The notes: generated from the letters alone by a model not told the origin. Shown: positions 1 through 7,179, counted from the stretch's first letter. The stretch: 10,445 nt of DNA from Thauera sp. (GCA_023150215.1 JAKLLJ010000096.1:1-10445); one strand, 5' to 3'. Made by a program: numbers and translations.

Positions 1-114
1 ATCGAGCGACACCACGCCAGCGATGGCCGGCTGTGGCGGCGCCGCGGCCGCCGCTGGCCGGCCACTGTCGGCGCGGCGATCCGGCGCAAGGGAAGTCGTC
101 GTGCCGCGTAACAA
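1..114 (-). CDS. Possible 5' end of a divergent gene (partial)
   Basis: The minus strand is open from a TTG codon at 114-112 to the window edge and would encode 38 residues, with a run of alanine and proline around residues 20-30 followed by a small hydrophobic stretch ending VVSLD. The third codon position is mostly G or C, as in the neighbours. A purine-rich GAGCGGA lies a few bases upstream and could serve as a weak ribosome site. A longer ATG-started frame in another phase (from 157) is also open, so the frame is not certain. I recognise no family; this may simply be the promoter region of the diguanylate cyclase gene. Confidence 0.2.
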   Translation of the reverse strand, partial: MLRGTTTSLAPDRRADSGRPAAAAAPPQPAIAGVVSLD

Positions 115-165
115 TCGTCCGCTCGGATTTCCTCGCAACTTGATAGACTTGAACCATTACAGATC

Positions 166-170
166 GGTGA
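166..170 (+). promoter_or_regulatory. Ribosome binding site supporting a TTG start
   Basis: GGTGA lies 7 bases before the TTG at 178. It supports this unusual start codon for the diguanylate cyclase gene. No ATG or GTG in the same frame lies nearby ahead of the first membrane segment, so a later start would remove the membrane anchor. Confidence 0.5.
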
Positions 171-177
171 AACCGAC

Positions 178-3100
178 TTGCCCCTCTCCTCCCTCCTGTA
201 TCGTTCGCGCGCCACGGTCGCCGCCCTCGTTCGCAGTGACGGGATCGCGGGCAGGCTGGTGGTTGCCTGGCTGGCGTTCACGGTACTGCTCGGCGGCTAC
301 TGGTTGCAGCTCGACCACTCGCACACCGCGCTCGTCTCCCAGGCCGAGAGCCTGACCCGGTTGCGTGCCCTGCAGACCGCACACGCATTGGCGCTGCACA
401 CCGGGGCGCTGTTCCGCAAGCTCGACTATCTTTCCCTGCACCTCGGCGAGCATTGGCTGAAGGAAGGTCCGCAGGGCGCGCGCGACGCCCTCGTGCGTGC
501 GCACCTTGCGCTTCCCGAAGACGCCCTGGTCGGCATCGACGTCGCCGATGCCGAGGGGCGGCTCCTCTACTCCACCGTCGGCGAGCGCCTGCCGCTCGAA
601 CTCGAGCGCTACGGCATCGCGGACTTCGGGCATTTTCGCGTCCATCTGGAAGGGGACAAGGGCCTCTTCATCGGCCAGCCCTACCGCGGACGCATGACCG
701 GCGCCTGGATCGTGCCGTTTTCCCGTGCGCTCGTGGAGGAGGGGCGACTGCGCGGCGTGATCGTCCTGTCGGTGTCGGTCGCCCATCTCACCCGGGCACT
801 GAGGGAACTCTATCCGGGGACCTCGGACGTGGCGGCGCTCGTGCTCGACGATGGTCACTTCCTCGCCCACTCCAACCGGACCGCGGGAGCCATCGGGCGC
901 TCGGTGCCGTCCGACCGCCCCTATCTGCTCGATCGCGTGGCGCTGCAGGGCAACTTCGATGCGACCGCGCCACTGGACGGCGTCGAGCGTTATTACGCCT
1001 GGCACCGCGTTGCGGGCTTTCCCGTCGTCGCCGCGCTCGGGCTGAGCAAGGCGGACGCGCTCGCCCCGGTGCGCGGCACGATCCGCGACAACCGCCTCCG
1101 CAGCGGCCTGGGCTCGCTGCTGCTCTTGGCAGCGGCCTTGCTGATCAGCCTGCTCTGGCGCCGCCACGCCCGCCAGGGCGAAGAGCTCGGCCGCGCCCGC
1201 AGGCGGCTGGAGAAGCTGGTCGGTCACTTTCCGGGCATGGCCTACCAGTTCCTGCTGCGTGCGGACGGCAGCACCTCCATGCCCTACTGCAGCCCGGGCG
1301 TGCGCGAACTCTACGGGGTGGGGCCCGAGGGGCTGCAGGATTCGGCGATGCGCCTGTTCGAGCGCGTCCACGCCGACGATCTGGACCGTCTGCGCGACAG
1401 CATCCTCCGCTCGGCCGCGAACCTCGCGCCCTGGCGATGCGAATTCCGCGTGCGGGGCGAGGGCGACCGGCTGCGCTGGCTGCTCGGCGAAGCCAACCCC
1501 GAGCGCACGCCCGAAGGCGACACGCTGTGGCACGGCTATGTTCATGACATCACCGAAAGGCAGGTGGCCGCACAGCAGCTGCGCGAGAGCGAGGCGCGCC
1601 TGCGCCAGGCGGTCGACGCGGTCCGCGACGGCTTGTGGTCGTGGGATCTCGGCCGCGACCGCATCGCGCTCGACGAGCGCATCCTCGAGATGCTCGATCG
1701 CCCGGAGCTGGACTCGGAAGTGAGCTACGAAGATTTCCGCGCGCTCGTCCATCCGGCCGATCGCCAGCGCCAGGACGCCATGTTTCGCACTGCGCCCGGC
1801 GCGACGCCAGACGCGCCCGTGGCGGGCGACTTCCGCTTGCGCACCGCATCCGGGCGCTGGGTCTGGATCCACGCGCGCGGCAGCGTGGTGGCGGCAGACA
1901 CGCAGGGTCGACCGCAGCGTCTGGTGGGCACGTTCACCGACATCACCGCCCTGGTCGCCGCCACGCAGTTGCGTCGGGCCCTGCTCGACCACAGCGCGGC
2001 CGCCATCGTCATGATGGACGCCGATCTCGACATCCTCGAAGCCAACAGTCGCGCCCACGAGATCTTCGCGCCACCATCGACCCCGATCGGCGGCCTCAGG
2101 TTGACCGATCTGGCCCTGCACGAGGATCAGGCCCTCTTCATCCCGCAGCACTTCGCCACGCTGCGGGCGAGCGGGCAGCTGAACATCGAACTGCCCTTGC
2201 GCGACAACCAGGGCAAGACGCGCTGGTTCGACGCGCATGGCATGATGCTGGACCCCGAGGACCCCGAGAGCGACACGGTGTGGACCCTGGTCGACATCTC
2301 CGACAAGTACCGTGCGCGGCTGGCGCTCGCCACCGAGCGGCTGCGCCTGAAAACCGTCCTCGAGCGCTTCCCCGGCGGCGTCCTGATGGAAGACGAGGAC
2401 GGCTTGATCAGCTCGGTCAACCGGGGGTTCTGCGAGCTGCTCGATCTTCCGGCCCCCCCGGAGGAACTGATGGGCCTGACGCACGAGGCCCTGTGCAACA
2501 GGCTCGGCGCGGAACGCTCGGCATGGCTGCACCGGCCCGACGCCGATCAAGCAGCGGAGAAACGCGCCACCGTGGAGCTGGAAGGGGCAAAGGGTCGCAC
2601 CCTCGAGGTCGACTGGCTACCGATCGAACACGACGGGCGACGCCTCGGTCGCGTGTGGCTGGTGCGCGACATCACCGAGCGCAAGGAGCGCGAGCGTCGG
2701 CTGGCGGAGCTCGCCGCCACCGATCCGCTGACCGGACTGCCCAACCGGCGCAGCTTCCTCACGTGCCTCGACGCCGCGCTCGGCGAGGTCCAGCGTGACC
2801 CGACGCGCGGCTGCGCACTGCTCATGATCGACATCGACCACTTCAAGCGCGTCAACGACACCCACGGGCACCCGGTCGGCGACGAGGTCTTGCGGCATGC
2901 GGCGCGCCTGATCCGCGGCAGCTTGCGCCAACACGACCGGGCGGGGCGCCTCGGCGGCGAGGAGTTCGCCGTGCTGCTCGACGACGTCGACGCCGACACG
3001 GCCCTGGCCCTCGCCGAACGCCTGCTTCGCACGGTGGCGGCAACGCCTGCAACGACCGCGGCCGGAGCGGTGTCGATCACCATCAGCCTCGGGCTTTCCT

Positions 3101-3213
3101 GGGTGTCCGGTGGGGATCCCGCACGCGTCCTCGGCGATGCCGACGCAGCGCTTTACCGCGCCAAGCGCAGCGGCCGCAACCGGGTCTGCGTCGCAGACAG
3201 CAGCATGGCGTGA
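178..3213 (+). CDS. Membrane sensor diguanylate cyclase, four PAS modules plus GGDEF
   Basis: This 1011-residue protein should make cyclic di-GMP from two GTP at the inner membrane in response to a signal. Visible order: membrane helix about 26-45; periplasmic region 46-307 resembling Cache-type sensors; second membrane helix about 309-327; four PAS-like modules at about 344-461, 469-592, 597-710 and 720-834, three of them ending in DIT-type linkers; GGDEF domain from DPLTGLPNRRSF (D849) to the end. Catalytic signs are intact: metal-site D885 in MIDIDHF, N893 and D902 for the base, and GGEEF at 926-930. The inhibitory site RQHD (917-920) sits five residues before GGEEF, as in PleD, so product inhibition is expected. 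No EAL domain follows. The start is TTG with GGTGA 7 bases upstream. The sensed ligand cannot be told, and no haem or flavin signature was recognised in the PAS modules. Confidence 0.93.
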   Translation: MPLSSLLYRSRATVAALVRSDGIAGRLVVAWLAFTVLLGGYWLQLDHSHTALVSQAESLTRLRALQTAHALALHTGALFRKLDYLSLHLGEHWLKEGPQGARDALVRAHLALPEDALVGIDVADAEGRLLYSTVGERLPLELERYGIADFGHFRVHLEGDKGLFIGQPYRGRMTGAWIVPFSRALVEEGRLRGVIVLSVSVAHLTRALRELYPGTSDVAALVLDDGHFLAHSNRTAGAIGRSVPSDRPYLLDRVALQGNFDATAPLDGVERYYAWHRVAGFPVVAALGLSKADALAPVRGTIRDNRLRSGLGSLLLLAAALLISLLWRRHARQGEELGRARRRLEKLVGHFPGMAYQFLLRADGSTSMPYCSPGVRELYGVGPEGLQDSAMRLFERVHADDLDRLRDSILRSAANLAPWRCEFRVRGEGDRLRWLLGEANPERTPEGDTLWHGYVHDITERQVAAQQLRESEARLRQAVDAVRDGLWSWDLGRDRIALDERILEMLDRPELDSEVSYEDFRALVHPADRQRQDAMFRTAPGATPDAPVAGDFRLRTASGRWVWIHARGSVVAADTQGRPQRLVGTFTDITALVAATQLRRALLDHSAAAIVMMDADLDILEANSRAHEIFAPPSTPIGGLRLTDLALHEDQALFIPQHFATLRASGQLNIELPLRDNQGKTRWFDAHGMMLDPEDPESDTVWTLVDISDKYRARLALATERLRLKTVLERFPGGVLMEDEDGLISSVNRGFCELLDLPAPPEELMGLTHEALCNRLGAERSAWLHRPDADQAAEKRATVELEGAKGRTLEVDWLPIEHDGRRLGRVWLVRDITERKERERRLAELAATDPLTGLPNRRSFLTCLDAALGEVQRDPTRGCALLMIDIDHFKRVNDTHGHPVGDEVLRHAARLIRGSLRQHDRAGRLGGEEFAVLLDDVDADTALALAERLLRTVAATPATTAAGAVSITISLGLSWVSGGDPARVLGDADAALYRAKRSGRNRVCVADSSMA

Positions 3214-3256
3214 ACACGCACGCCGCAGGCGTCGAAGCACCGCGCGCGCGCATCGG

Positions 3257-3286
3257 TTCCGGTATTCCGCCCGCGCTGGCTATACT
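3257..3286 (+). promoter_or_regulatory. Candidate sigma-70 promoter for metY
   Basis: TATACT at 3281-3286 matches five of six bases of the -10 consensus and lies 34 bases before the metY start codon. The best -35 is a poor TTCCGG at 3257-3262 with an 18-base gap. It is the only AT-rich hexamer in the 107-base gap after the diguanylate cyclase gene. Confidence 0.4.
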
Positions 3287-3320
3287 CCCCGCCACTTTCA
3301 CCCAAGGGGAGACCTGACCC

Positions 3321-4592
3321 ATGAAGCTCGAAACCATCGCCGTGCACGGCGGCTATTCGCCCGATCCGACCACCAAGGCGGTCGCGGTGCCGATCTACCA
3401 GACCACCTCGTACGCCTTCGACGACACCCAGCACGGCGCGGACCTCTTCGACCTCAAGGTGCAGGGCAACATCTACACCCGCATCATGAACCCGACCACC
3501 GCGGTGCTCGAACAGCGCGTCGCGCAACTCGAAGGCGGCATCGGCGCCCTCGCCGTGGCCTCGGGCATGGCGGCGATCACCTATGCCATCCAGACCATCG
3601 CCGAAGCCGGCGACAACATCGTCTCGGCCTCCACGCTGTACGGCGGCACCTACAACCTGTTCGCGCATACCTTCCCGCAGCTCGGCATCGAGGTGCGCTT
3701 CGCCGATTACCGCGACCCGGACAGCTTCGCGCGCCTGATCGACGTGCGCACCAAGGCGATCTACTGCGAGTCGGTCGGCAACCCGCTGGGCAATGTCACC
3801 GACATCGGCCGCTTGGCCGAGATCGCGCACAAGGCTGGCGTGCCGCTGATCGTGGACAACACCGTGCCCTCGCCCTACCTCTGCCGCCCCTTCGAGCACG
3901 GCGCCGACATCGTGGTGCACGCGCTCACCAAGTACCTCGGTGGCCACGGCAACTCGATCGGCGGCGCCATCGTCGATTCGGGCAAATTCCCCTGGGCCGA
4001 GCACAAGGCGCGCTTCAAGCGCCTGAACGAGCCGGACGTGTCCTACCACGGCGTGTGCTACACCGAGGCGCTGGGCGCCGCCGCCTTCATCGGCCGCGCG
4101 CGCGTGGTGCCGCTGCGCAACATGGGCGCGGCGATCTCGCCCTTCAACAGCTTCCTGATCCTGCAGGGCATCGAGACCCTGGCGCTGCGAATGGACCGCA
4201 TCTGCGACAACACGGTGAAGGTGGCCGAGTACCTGAAGGCGCACGCCAAGGTGGAGTGGGTGAACTACGCCGGCCTGCCCGACCACGCCGACCACGCCCT
4301 GGTGCAGAAGTACATGGGCGGGCGCGCCTCGGGCATCTTGTCGTTCGGGGTGAAGGGTGGGTTCGAGGCCGGCGGCCGCTTCCAGGACGCGCTGAAGCTG
4401 ATCACCCGCCTGGTCAACATCGGCGACGCCAAGTCGCTCGCCTGCCACCCGGCCTCGACCACGCATCGCCAGTTGTCGCCGGCGGAATTGGCCAAGGCTG
4501 GGGTATCGCCGGACATGGTCCGCCTGTCGATCGGCATCGAGCATATCGACGACATCATCGCGGACCTGGAGCAGGCGCTGGCGGCGGTCTGA
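3321..4592 (+). CDS. metY: O-acetylhomoserine sulfhydrylase (MetY type, PLP enzyme)
   Basis: A 423-residue cytoplasmic enzyme of the Cys/Met metabolism PLP family, full length for MetY. It joins O-acetylhomoserine with sulfide to give homocysteine, the direct sulfhydrylation route to methionine; some members also accept O-acetylserine. Visible family signs: YTR at 52-54, which contacts the cofactor phosphate of the partner subunit; the SGMAAI stretch; D179 in DNT pairing with the pyridine nitrogen; the Schiff-base lysine K204 in HALTKYLGGHG; and R401 in VRLSIGIEH, the likely carboxylate-binding arginine. AAGGGGAG (3304-3311) lies 9 bases before the ATG. It appears to be a single-gene unit, with its own -10 box upstream and a hairpin downstream. 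No other methionine or cysteine gene is in the window. Cystathionine gamma-synthase or MetZ are less likely because of the length and the MetY-like N terminus. Confidence 0.93.
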   Translation: MKLETIAVHGGYSPDPTTKAVAVPIYQTTSYAFDDTQHGADLFDLKVQGNIYTRIMNPTTAVLEQRVAQLEGGIGALAVASGMAAITYAIQTIAEAGDNIVSASTLYGGTYNLFAHTFPQLGIEVRFADYRDPDSFARLIDVRTKAIYCESVGNPLGNVTDIGRLAEIAHKAGVPLIVDNTVPSPYLCRPFEHGADIVVHALTKYLGGHGNSIGGAIVDSGKFPWAEHKARFKRLNEPDVSYHGVCYTEALGAAAFIGRARVVPLRNMGAAISPFNSFLILQGIETLALRMDRICDNTVKVAEYLKAHAKVEWVNYAGLPDHADHALVQKYMGGRASGILSFGVKGGFEAGGRFQDALKLITRLVNIGDAKSLACHPASTTHRQLSPAELAKAGVSPDMVRLSIGIEHIDDIIADLEQALAAV

Positions 4593-4615
4593 TCGGGTAG
4601 CCGAGGCCTCTGAAC

Positions 4616-4656
4616 GGGACAGATCGCGGCCTTGCTGCGAAATCGTGGTCTGTCCC
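4616..4656. repeat. 41-nt stem-loop with GGGACAGA/TCTGTCCC arms
   Basis: GGGACAGA (4616-4623) is a perfect inverted match of TCTGTCCC (4649-4656). The pairing continues inward for six more positions if T-G and G-T pairs are allowed, giving a 14-bp stem around a 13-nt loop. It starts 23 bases after the metY stop codon. No U-run follows, so it is not a standard rho-independent terminator, though it may protect the transcript end. It is unrelated in sequence to the GTAGGAG REPs nearby. From memory, similar GACAGACCACG motifs accompany REP-type elements of other proteobacteria, but I could not check this. Confidence 0.6.
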
Positions 4657-4707
4657 CGGCTCTTTCGCTTGCTGCGTTGCGCATCGCCCCCTATTGAACA
4701 GCCAAAC

Positions 4708-4801
4708 TGCAGGAGCGCCGGAAGGCGCGAACAGGGCGCTCGAAACCTACGCACGCGCCAAGCGCTCCGCCGCCCGGTTCGCGGCTTCCGCCGCTCCTAC
4801 A
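4708..4801. repeat. Inverted REP pair, locus 1
   Basis: Two 24-nt REPs face each other. The plus copy at 4708-4731 has head TGCAGGA (one change from TGTAGGA), stem GCGCC/GGCGC, loop GGAA and tail GAA. The minus copy at 4778-4801 has head TGTAGGA, stem GCGGC/GCCGC and loop GGAA. The 46-nt spacer 4732-4777 is recognisably related to that at 7180-7225. The bases after the minus copy (GGCCCCGGAGCAC) resemble the loop of the REP doublet at 7107-7179. This looks like a piece of a longer array whose outer copies are lost. Confidence 0.8.
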
Positions 4802-4843
4802 TGGCCCCGGAGCACTGGATGAACGATCCACGACACGTCGGGG

Positions 4844-4849
4844 CATAAT
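4844..4849 (+). promoter_or_regulatory. Candidate -10 box for the glutathione transferase gene
   Basis: CATAAT matches five of six -10 bases and lies 34 bases before the gstA start. No convincing -35 is present about 17 bases upstream. A small inverted repeat, TGGAT-N5-ATCCA (4816-4830), lies where the -35 should be and could be an operator or chance. Confidence 0.35.
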
Positions 4850-4883
4850 CGGCTCTCCCAACCCCCTCGACTCAGGAGACAAC

Positions 4884-5489
4884 ATGAAGCTCTACCTCAA
4901 GCCCGGCGCCTGCTCGCTCTCGCCCCACATCGCGCTGGAAGAATCCGGCCTGCCCCACGAGACCGAGGTCGTCGACCTCAAGACCAAGGTCACCGCCAGC
5001 GGCGCCGACTTCACCCAGCGCAACCCCAAGGGCTACGTGCCGGCGCTGCTGCTCGACAGCGGCGAGTTGCTGACCGAAGGCGCGGCGATCGTGCAGTACA
5101 TCGCCGACCAGGTGCCGGCAAAGAAGCTGGCGCCGGCCAATGGCACGATCGAGCGCTATCGCCTGCAGTCCTGGCTGAACTTCATCGGCACCGAGCTGCA
5201 CAAGTCCTGCAGCCCCTTCTTCAACCCGGCTTCGGGCAAGGAGTGGAGGGAGATCGCCGGCGCCAACCTCGAGCGCCGCCTCGGCTACGTGAATGAGCAA
5301 CTCGAAGGCAGGCCCTACCTGATGGGCGAGGATTTCAGCGTTGCCGACGGGTATCTGTTCACCGTGCTGAGCTGGATGAAGTATGTCGGCATCGAGCTCG
5401 CGAAGTGGCCGAACCTGGCCGCGTTCTCGGCCCGTGTCGCGGCACGTCCGGCGGTGCAGACGGCGCTGAAGGCAGAAGGGCTGGCCTGA
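4884..5489 (+). CDS. gstA: Beta-class glutathione S-transferase
   Basis: A 201-residue soluble protein, the same length as Escherichia coli GstA and clearly similar along its whole length (MKLYLKPGACS start, PALLLDSGELLTEG, WLNFIGTELHK, end in KAEGLA). It conjugates glutathione to electrophiles or reduces mixed disulfides. The N-terminal thioredoxin-like half carries C10, the beta-class cysteine that forms a mixed disulfide with glutathione, the cis-proline P53, and E65 for the gamma-glutamyl group. The helical C-terminal half carries H106, known to contact the active site in this class, and the N-capping box S142-x-x-D145. AGGAG (4874-4878) lies 5 bases before the ATG. The gene stands alone between repeat-rich gaps and ends 2 bases before a heptamer array. 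Confidence 0.93.
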   Translation: MKLYLKPGACSLSPHIALEESGLPHETEVVDLKTKVTASGADFTQRNPKGYVPALLLDSGELLTEGAAIVQYIADQVPAKKLAPANGTIERYRLQSWLNFIGTELHKSCSPFFNPASGKEWREIAGANLERRLGYVNEQLEGRPYLMGEDFSVADGYLFTVLSWMKYVGIELAKWPNLAAFSARVAARPAVQTALKAEGLA

Positions 5490-5491
5490 TT

Positions 5492-5545
5492 GGCGTTAGG
5501 CGTTAGGCGTTAGGCGTTAGGCGTTAGGCGTTAGGCGTTAGGCGT
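5492..5545 (+). repeat. Tandem GGCGTTA heptamer array, 7.7 copies
   Basis: Seven perfect head-to-tail copies of GGCGTTA run from 5492 to 5540, followed by GGCGT at 5541-5545. The array starts two bases after the gstA stop codon, so it lies in the 3' untranslated region and copy-number change would not alter the protein. Its perfection suggests recent slippage expansion. Confidence 0.97.
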
Positions 5546-5562
5546 CGCCAGCGGGGTGGAAA

Positions 5563-5636
5563 TTCGCGGCTACCGTCGCTCCTACAAAGAACCGACGCGC
5601 TCCCGCTGCCTTTGTAGGAGCGCCGGAAGGCGCGAA
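5563..5636. repeat. REP doublet (REPIN), locus 2 copy a
   Basis: A 74-nt inverted repeat. The minus-oriented REP at 5563-5586 (stem GCGAC/GCCGC, one A-C mismatch, loop GGTA) is joined by a 26-nt loop to the plus-oriented REP at 5613-5636 (stem GCGCC/GGCGC, loop GGAA). The arms match at 21 of 24 positions. The TGTAGGA heads point inward. The loop core ACCGACG-N-GCTCCCGCTGCC recurs in the next doublet. Confidence 0.85.
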
Positions 5637-5685
5637 CGCTGACGTCGTTTTCCCGCGAAGCGAGTCGAGAGCCAGAACGCCACAA

Positions 5686-5758
5686 TTCGCGGCTGCCGCC
5701 GCTCCTACAGAAAACCGACGAGCTCCCGCTGCCTTGTAGGAGCGGCGGCAGCCGCGAA
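5686..5758. repeat. REP doublet (REPIN), locus 2 copy b, perfect 24-bp palindrome
   Basis: The arms 5686-5709 and 5735-5758 are exact inverted copies over 24 bp, around a 25-nt loop. Each arm also folds alone (stem GCGGC/GCCGC, loop GGCA). The loop differs from that of copy a by only a few bases, so the two doublets are a tandem duplication with a 123-nt period. The second arm ends 59 bases before the DUF423 gene start. Confidence 0.9.
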
Positions 5759-5817
5759 CCTTCCCCGCCCTACGCCCTGTGTGCAACCAACGTCGGCACC
5801 CGGCACGCATCCTCTCC

Positions 5818-6192
5818 ATGACCGACCATAGCTTCCGCGTCCCCCTCCTCGCCGGCGCCCTGCTCGCCGCCCTCGGTGTCGCCTTCGGCGCCTTTGGCGC
5901 GCATGCCCTGCGCAGCGTGCTCGACCCCACCGCCCAAGGCTGGTGGCAGACTGCGGTGCAATATCAGATGTGGCATGCGCTTGGCCTGATCGGCATCGGC
6001 GCCGCGCGCCTGCCGGGGAATCGCCTGCCCGCTGCGCTGCTCGTCGTCGGCACGCTCATCTTTTGCGCCACGCTGTACCTGATGGCGCTTGGCGCGCCGC
6101 GCTGGCTGGGTGCGGTGACGCCGGTCGGCGGCAGCCTGATGATCGCAGGCTGGCTCGTGCTGGCGTGGCGCGTCGCCCCCAGCCGTGGCTGA
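5818..6192 (+). CDS. DUF423 family inner-membrane protein
   Basis: A 124-residue, very hydrophobic protein with four predicted membrane helices, at about 8-30, 46-62, 70-91 and 98-119. The family pattern is clear: FGAFGAHALR near the N terminus, W-x-TAVQYQMWHALGL in the second helix, and FCATLYLMALG followed by LGAVTPVGGSLMIAGW. Length fits the family (E. coli YgdD is a member), whose biochemical role is unknown. I chose the ATG at 5818 because it gives the usual N terminus; a GTG 13 codons earlier is in frame but adds non-conserved residues overlapping the repeat region. No clear Shine-Dalgarno sequence precedes it. The gene converges with the minus-strand hydroxylase gene, 89 bases apart. 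Confidence 0.85.
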   Translation: MTDHSFRVPLLAGALLAALGVAFGAFGAHALRSVLDPTAQGWWQTAVQYQMWHALGLIGIGAARLPGNRLPAALLVVGTLIFCATLYLMALGAPRWLGAVTPVGGSLMIAGWLVLAWRVAPSRG

Positions 6193-6213
6193 GCCCGCTG
6201 CAGGCGGGGCTAC
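6192..6213. repeat. Single GTAG-headed hairpin between convergent genes
   Basis: CCCGC (6194-6198) pairs with GCGGG (6204-6208) around TGCAG, and AG/CT extends it with one bulged base. Read on the minus strand it begins GTAGCCCCGC, so it has a GTAG head like the other REPs but a different stem. It starts at the DUF423 stop codon. Five T residues follow at 6221-6225 on the plus strand, too far from the stem for a classic terminator. It may still act as a bidirectional end for the two convergent genes. Confidence 0.45.
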
Positions 6214-6281
6214 GCGGCGCTTTTTCCTCAAACGCTGCCGGCTGGGTCCGCTGACGTGCCGCAACGGCGACGATATCGGAG

Positions 6282-6824
6282 TCAAGGGCGCGGCGGCAGC
6301 GTGCCGAAGCAACGGTCCCAGAAATCGGTCAGCGTGCCGTAGCCGCGGCGCTCGTCGTGGAAATGGTGGAAACCATGCAGCCGCCGCTTGTCTTCCAACC
6401 AGCGTCCGACAGGGCGGGTGTCGTGCAGGCGGTAATGCACCGCCTCCTGCAGTACATTGCCGAGCAACAGGCCGGCCGACAAGGGGACGGCAATGCCGCC
6501 GCGCCCGAACAGCAGCGCCGGCACGCCGACCAGCCCGAGCACCAGCAGGGCGCTGAACACCACCGGCACCCGGATCGGCGCGCAAGCATCGGCGTGATGG
6601 GCCAGATGCCAGGCGCGGAAGGGATCGACGCCGTGCAGCATCCAGCGATGAAGCAGGTATTCGATCAATGTCCAGGCGCCCAGCCCAGCGAGCACGAGCG
6701 CGAGGACCGCGCCGGCGCGAAGCGTCGCAGGCCAGCTCGCCGCCAGCACCACCAGCCCGGCCAGCGGTGCAGCCAGCGAGGCGGGGTAGGCCAGCGCGAC
6801 ATGCAGCACCCCACGCTCAGCCAT
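6282..6824 (-). CDS. Fatty acid hydroxylase / sterol desaturase-like membrane protein
   Basis: A 180-residue membrane protein with helices at about 9-30, 35-57, 87-107 and 110-126. It carries the histidine clusters expected for a membrane di-iron oxygenase of the fatty acid hydroxylase superfamily: H59-x4-H64, HLAHH at 73-77, H130-x3-H134, and HGFHHFH at 150-156. Such enzymes hydroxylate or desaturate lipids using oxygen and an electron donor; the substrate here is unknown. It is shorter than sterol desaturases (usually 250 residues or more) and closer in size to small hydroxylases such as the carotenoid beta-hydroxylase type, but no carotenoid gene is near. Its ATG overlaps the last 8 bases of the upstream small gene (ATGGCTGA), so the two are probably translationally coupled. 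Confidence 0.82.
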   Translation of the reverse strand: MAERGVLHVALAYPASLAAPLAGLVVLAASWPATLRAGAVLALVLAGLGAWTLIEYLLHRWMLHGVDPFRAWHLAHHADACAPIRVPVVFSALLVLGLVGVPALLFGRGGIAVPLSAGLLLGNVLQEAVHYRLHDTRPVGRWLEDKRRLHGFHHFHDERRGYGTLTDFWDRCFGTLPPRP

Positions 6825-7002
6825 CGTCCGCGAGCTCCACGATCTCCCAAGCGTACATCAGGCTCGCATCCGAGAAGCCGAAGCCGGTCTCCTCGTCGAG
6901 CCACCAGCCGAATCCACGCACATCGACGCCCTCGAAGCGCCAGCGACGCAGCTCGCCGCTGCACAGGCGTATGACATAGGTCGCGCCGCTCACGGGTTCC
7001 AT
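6817..7002 (-). CDS. Small conserved-looking hypothetical protein (61 residues)
   Basis: A 61-residue acidic, tryptophan-rich soluble protein, starting MEPVSGATYVIRLCSGE and ending in AWEIVELADDG. I recognise no named family. The pattern (short strands, WRFEGVDVRGFGWW, then DEETGFGFSDASLMYAWEI) suggests a small beta-rich fold with a final helix or strand. I chose the ATG at 7002 because GAGAGGA lies 10 bases upstream on the minus strand; the frame remains open to 7080, but the extra 26 residues are arginine-rich and look like leader. A TATGAT on the minus strand (7062-7057) could be its -10 box, without a good -35. It overlaps the hydroxylase gene by 8 bases and is probably cotranscribed with it. 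Confidence 0.65.
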   Translation of the reverse strand: MEPVSGATYVIRLCSGELRRWRFEGVDVRGFGWWLDEETGFGFSDASLMYAWEIVELADDG

Positions 7003-7106
7003 GCCGTTCAAGTCCTCTCGATCATTGGGCCGGCGCCGGTCGCACGTCCTGATCGAATCATAGCCGCGGTGCTCCGGCACGGCGGTGCGAATTCCATACG
7101 CTGCTG

Positions 7107-7179
7107 TTCGCGGCTGCCGCCGCTCCTACAGGGCCCCGGGAAGCACAGCACCTCCTGTAGGAGCGCTGGCCGGCGCGAA
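7107..7179. repeat. REP doublet (REPIN), locus 3 copy a
   Basis: Minus-oriented REP at 7107-7130 (stem GCGGC/GCCGC, loop GGCA) and plus-oriented REP at 7156-7179 (stem GCGCT/GGCGC with a T-G pair, loop GGCC), separated by 25 nt rich in G and C (7131-7155). The heads point inward, as at locus 2, but the loop sequence is different from locus 2. Confidence 0.85.

Noticed and set aside
157..2550. A 797-codon open frame antisense to the diguanylate cyclase gene
   Set aside because: Long antisense frames are expected in GC-rich genes with strong third-position bias. The translation is low in hydrophobic order and shows no domain, while the plus frame has complete PAS and GGEEF motifs.
3220..3232. 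Hairpin ACGCC-GCA-GGCGT after the diguanylate cyclase stop, considered as a terminator
   Set aside because: The stem is only 5 bp with a 3-nt loop and no U-run follows; such short inverted repeats are common by chance at this GC content.
3153..4754. A 533-codon antisense frame over metY
   Set aside because: It mirrors the metY codons, shows no recognisable motif and runs on into the repeat region.
5492..5545. Resemblance of the heptamer array to telomere repeats (TTAGGC)
   Set aside because: The unit is seven bases, lies between ordinary chromosomal genes, and nothing suggests a replicon end.
6357..6974. A 205-codon plus-strand frame opposite the hydroxylase gene
   Set aside because: The minus strand encodes a coherent membrane protein with histidine clusters, whereas the plus frame gives a Q/R/H-rich peptide without motifs.
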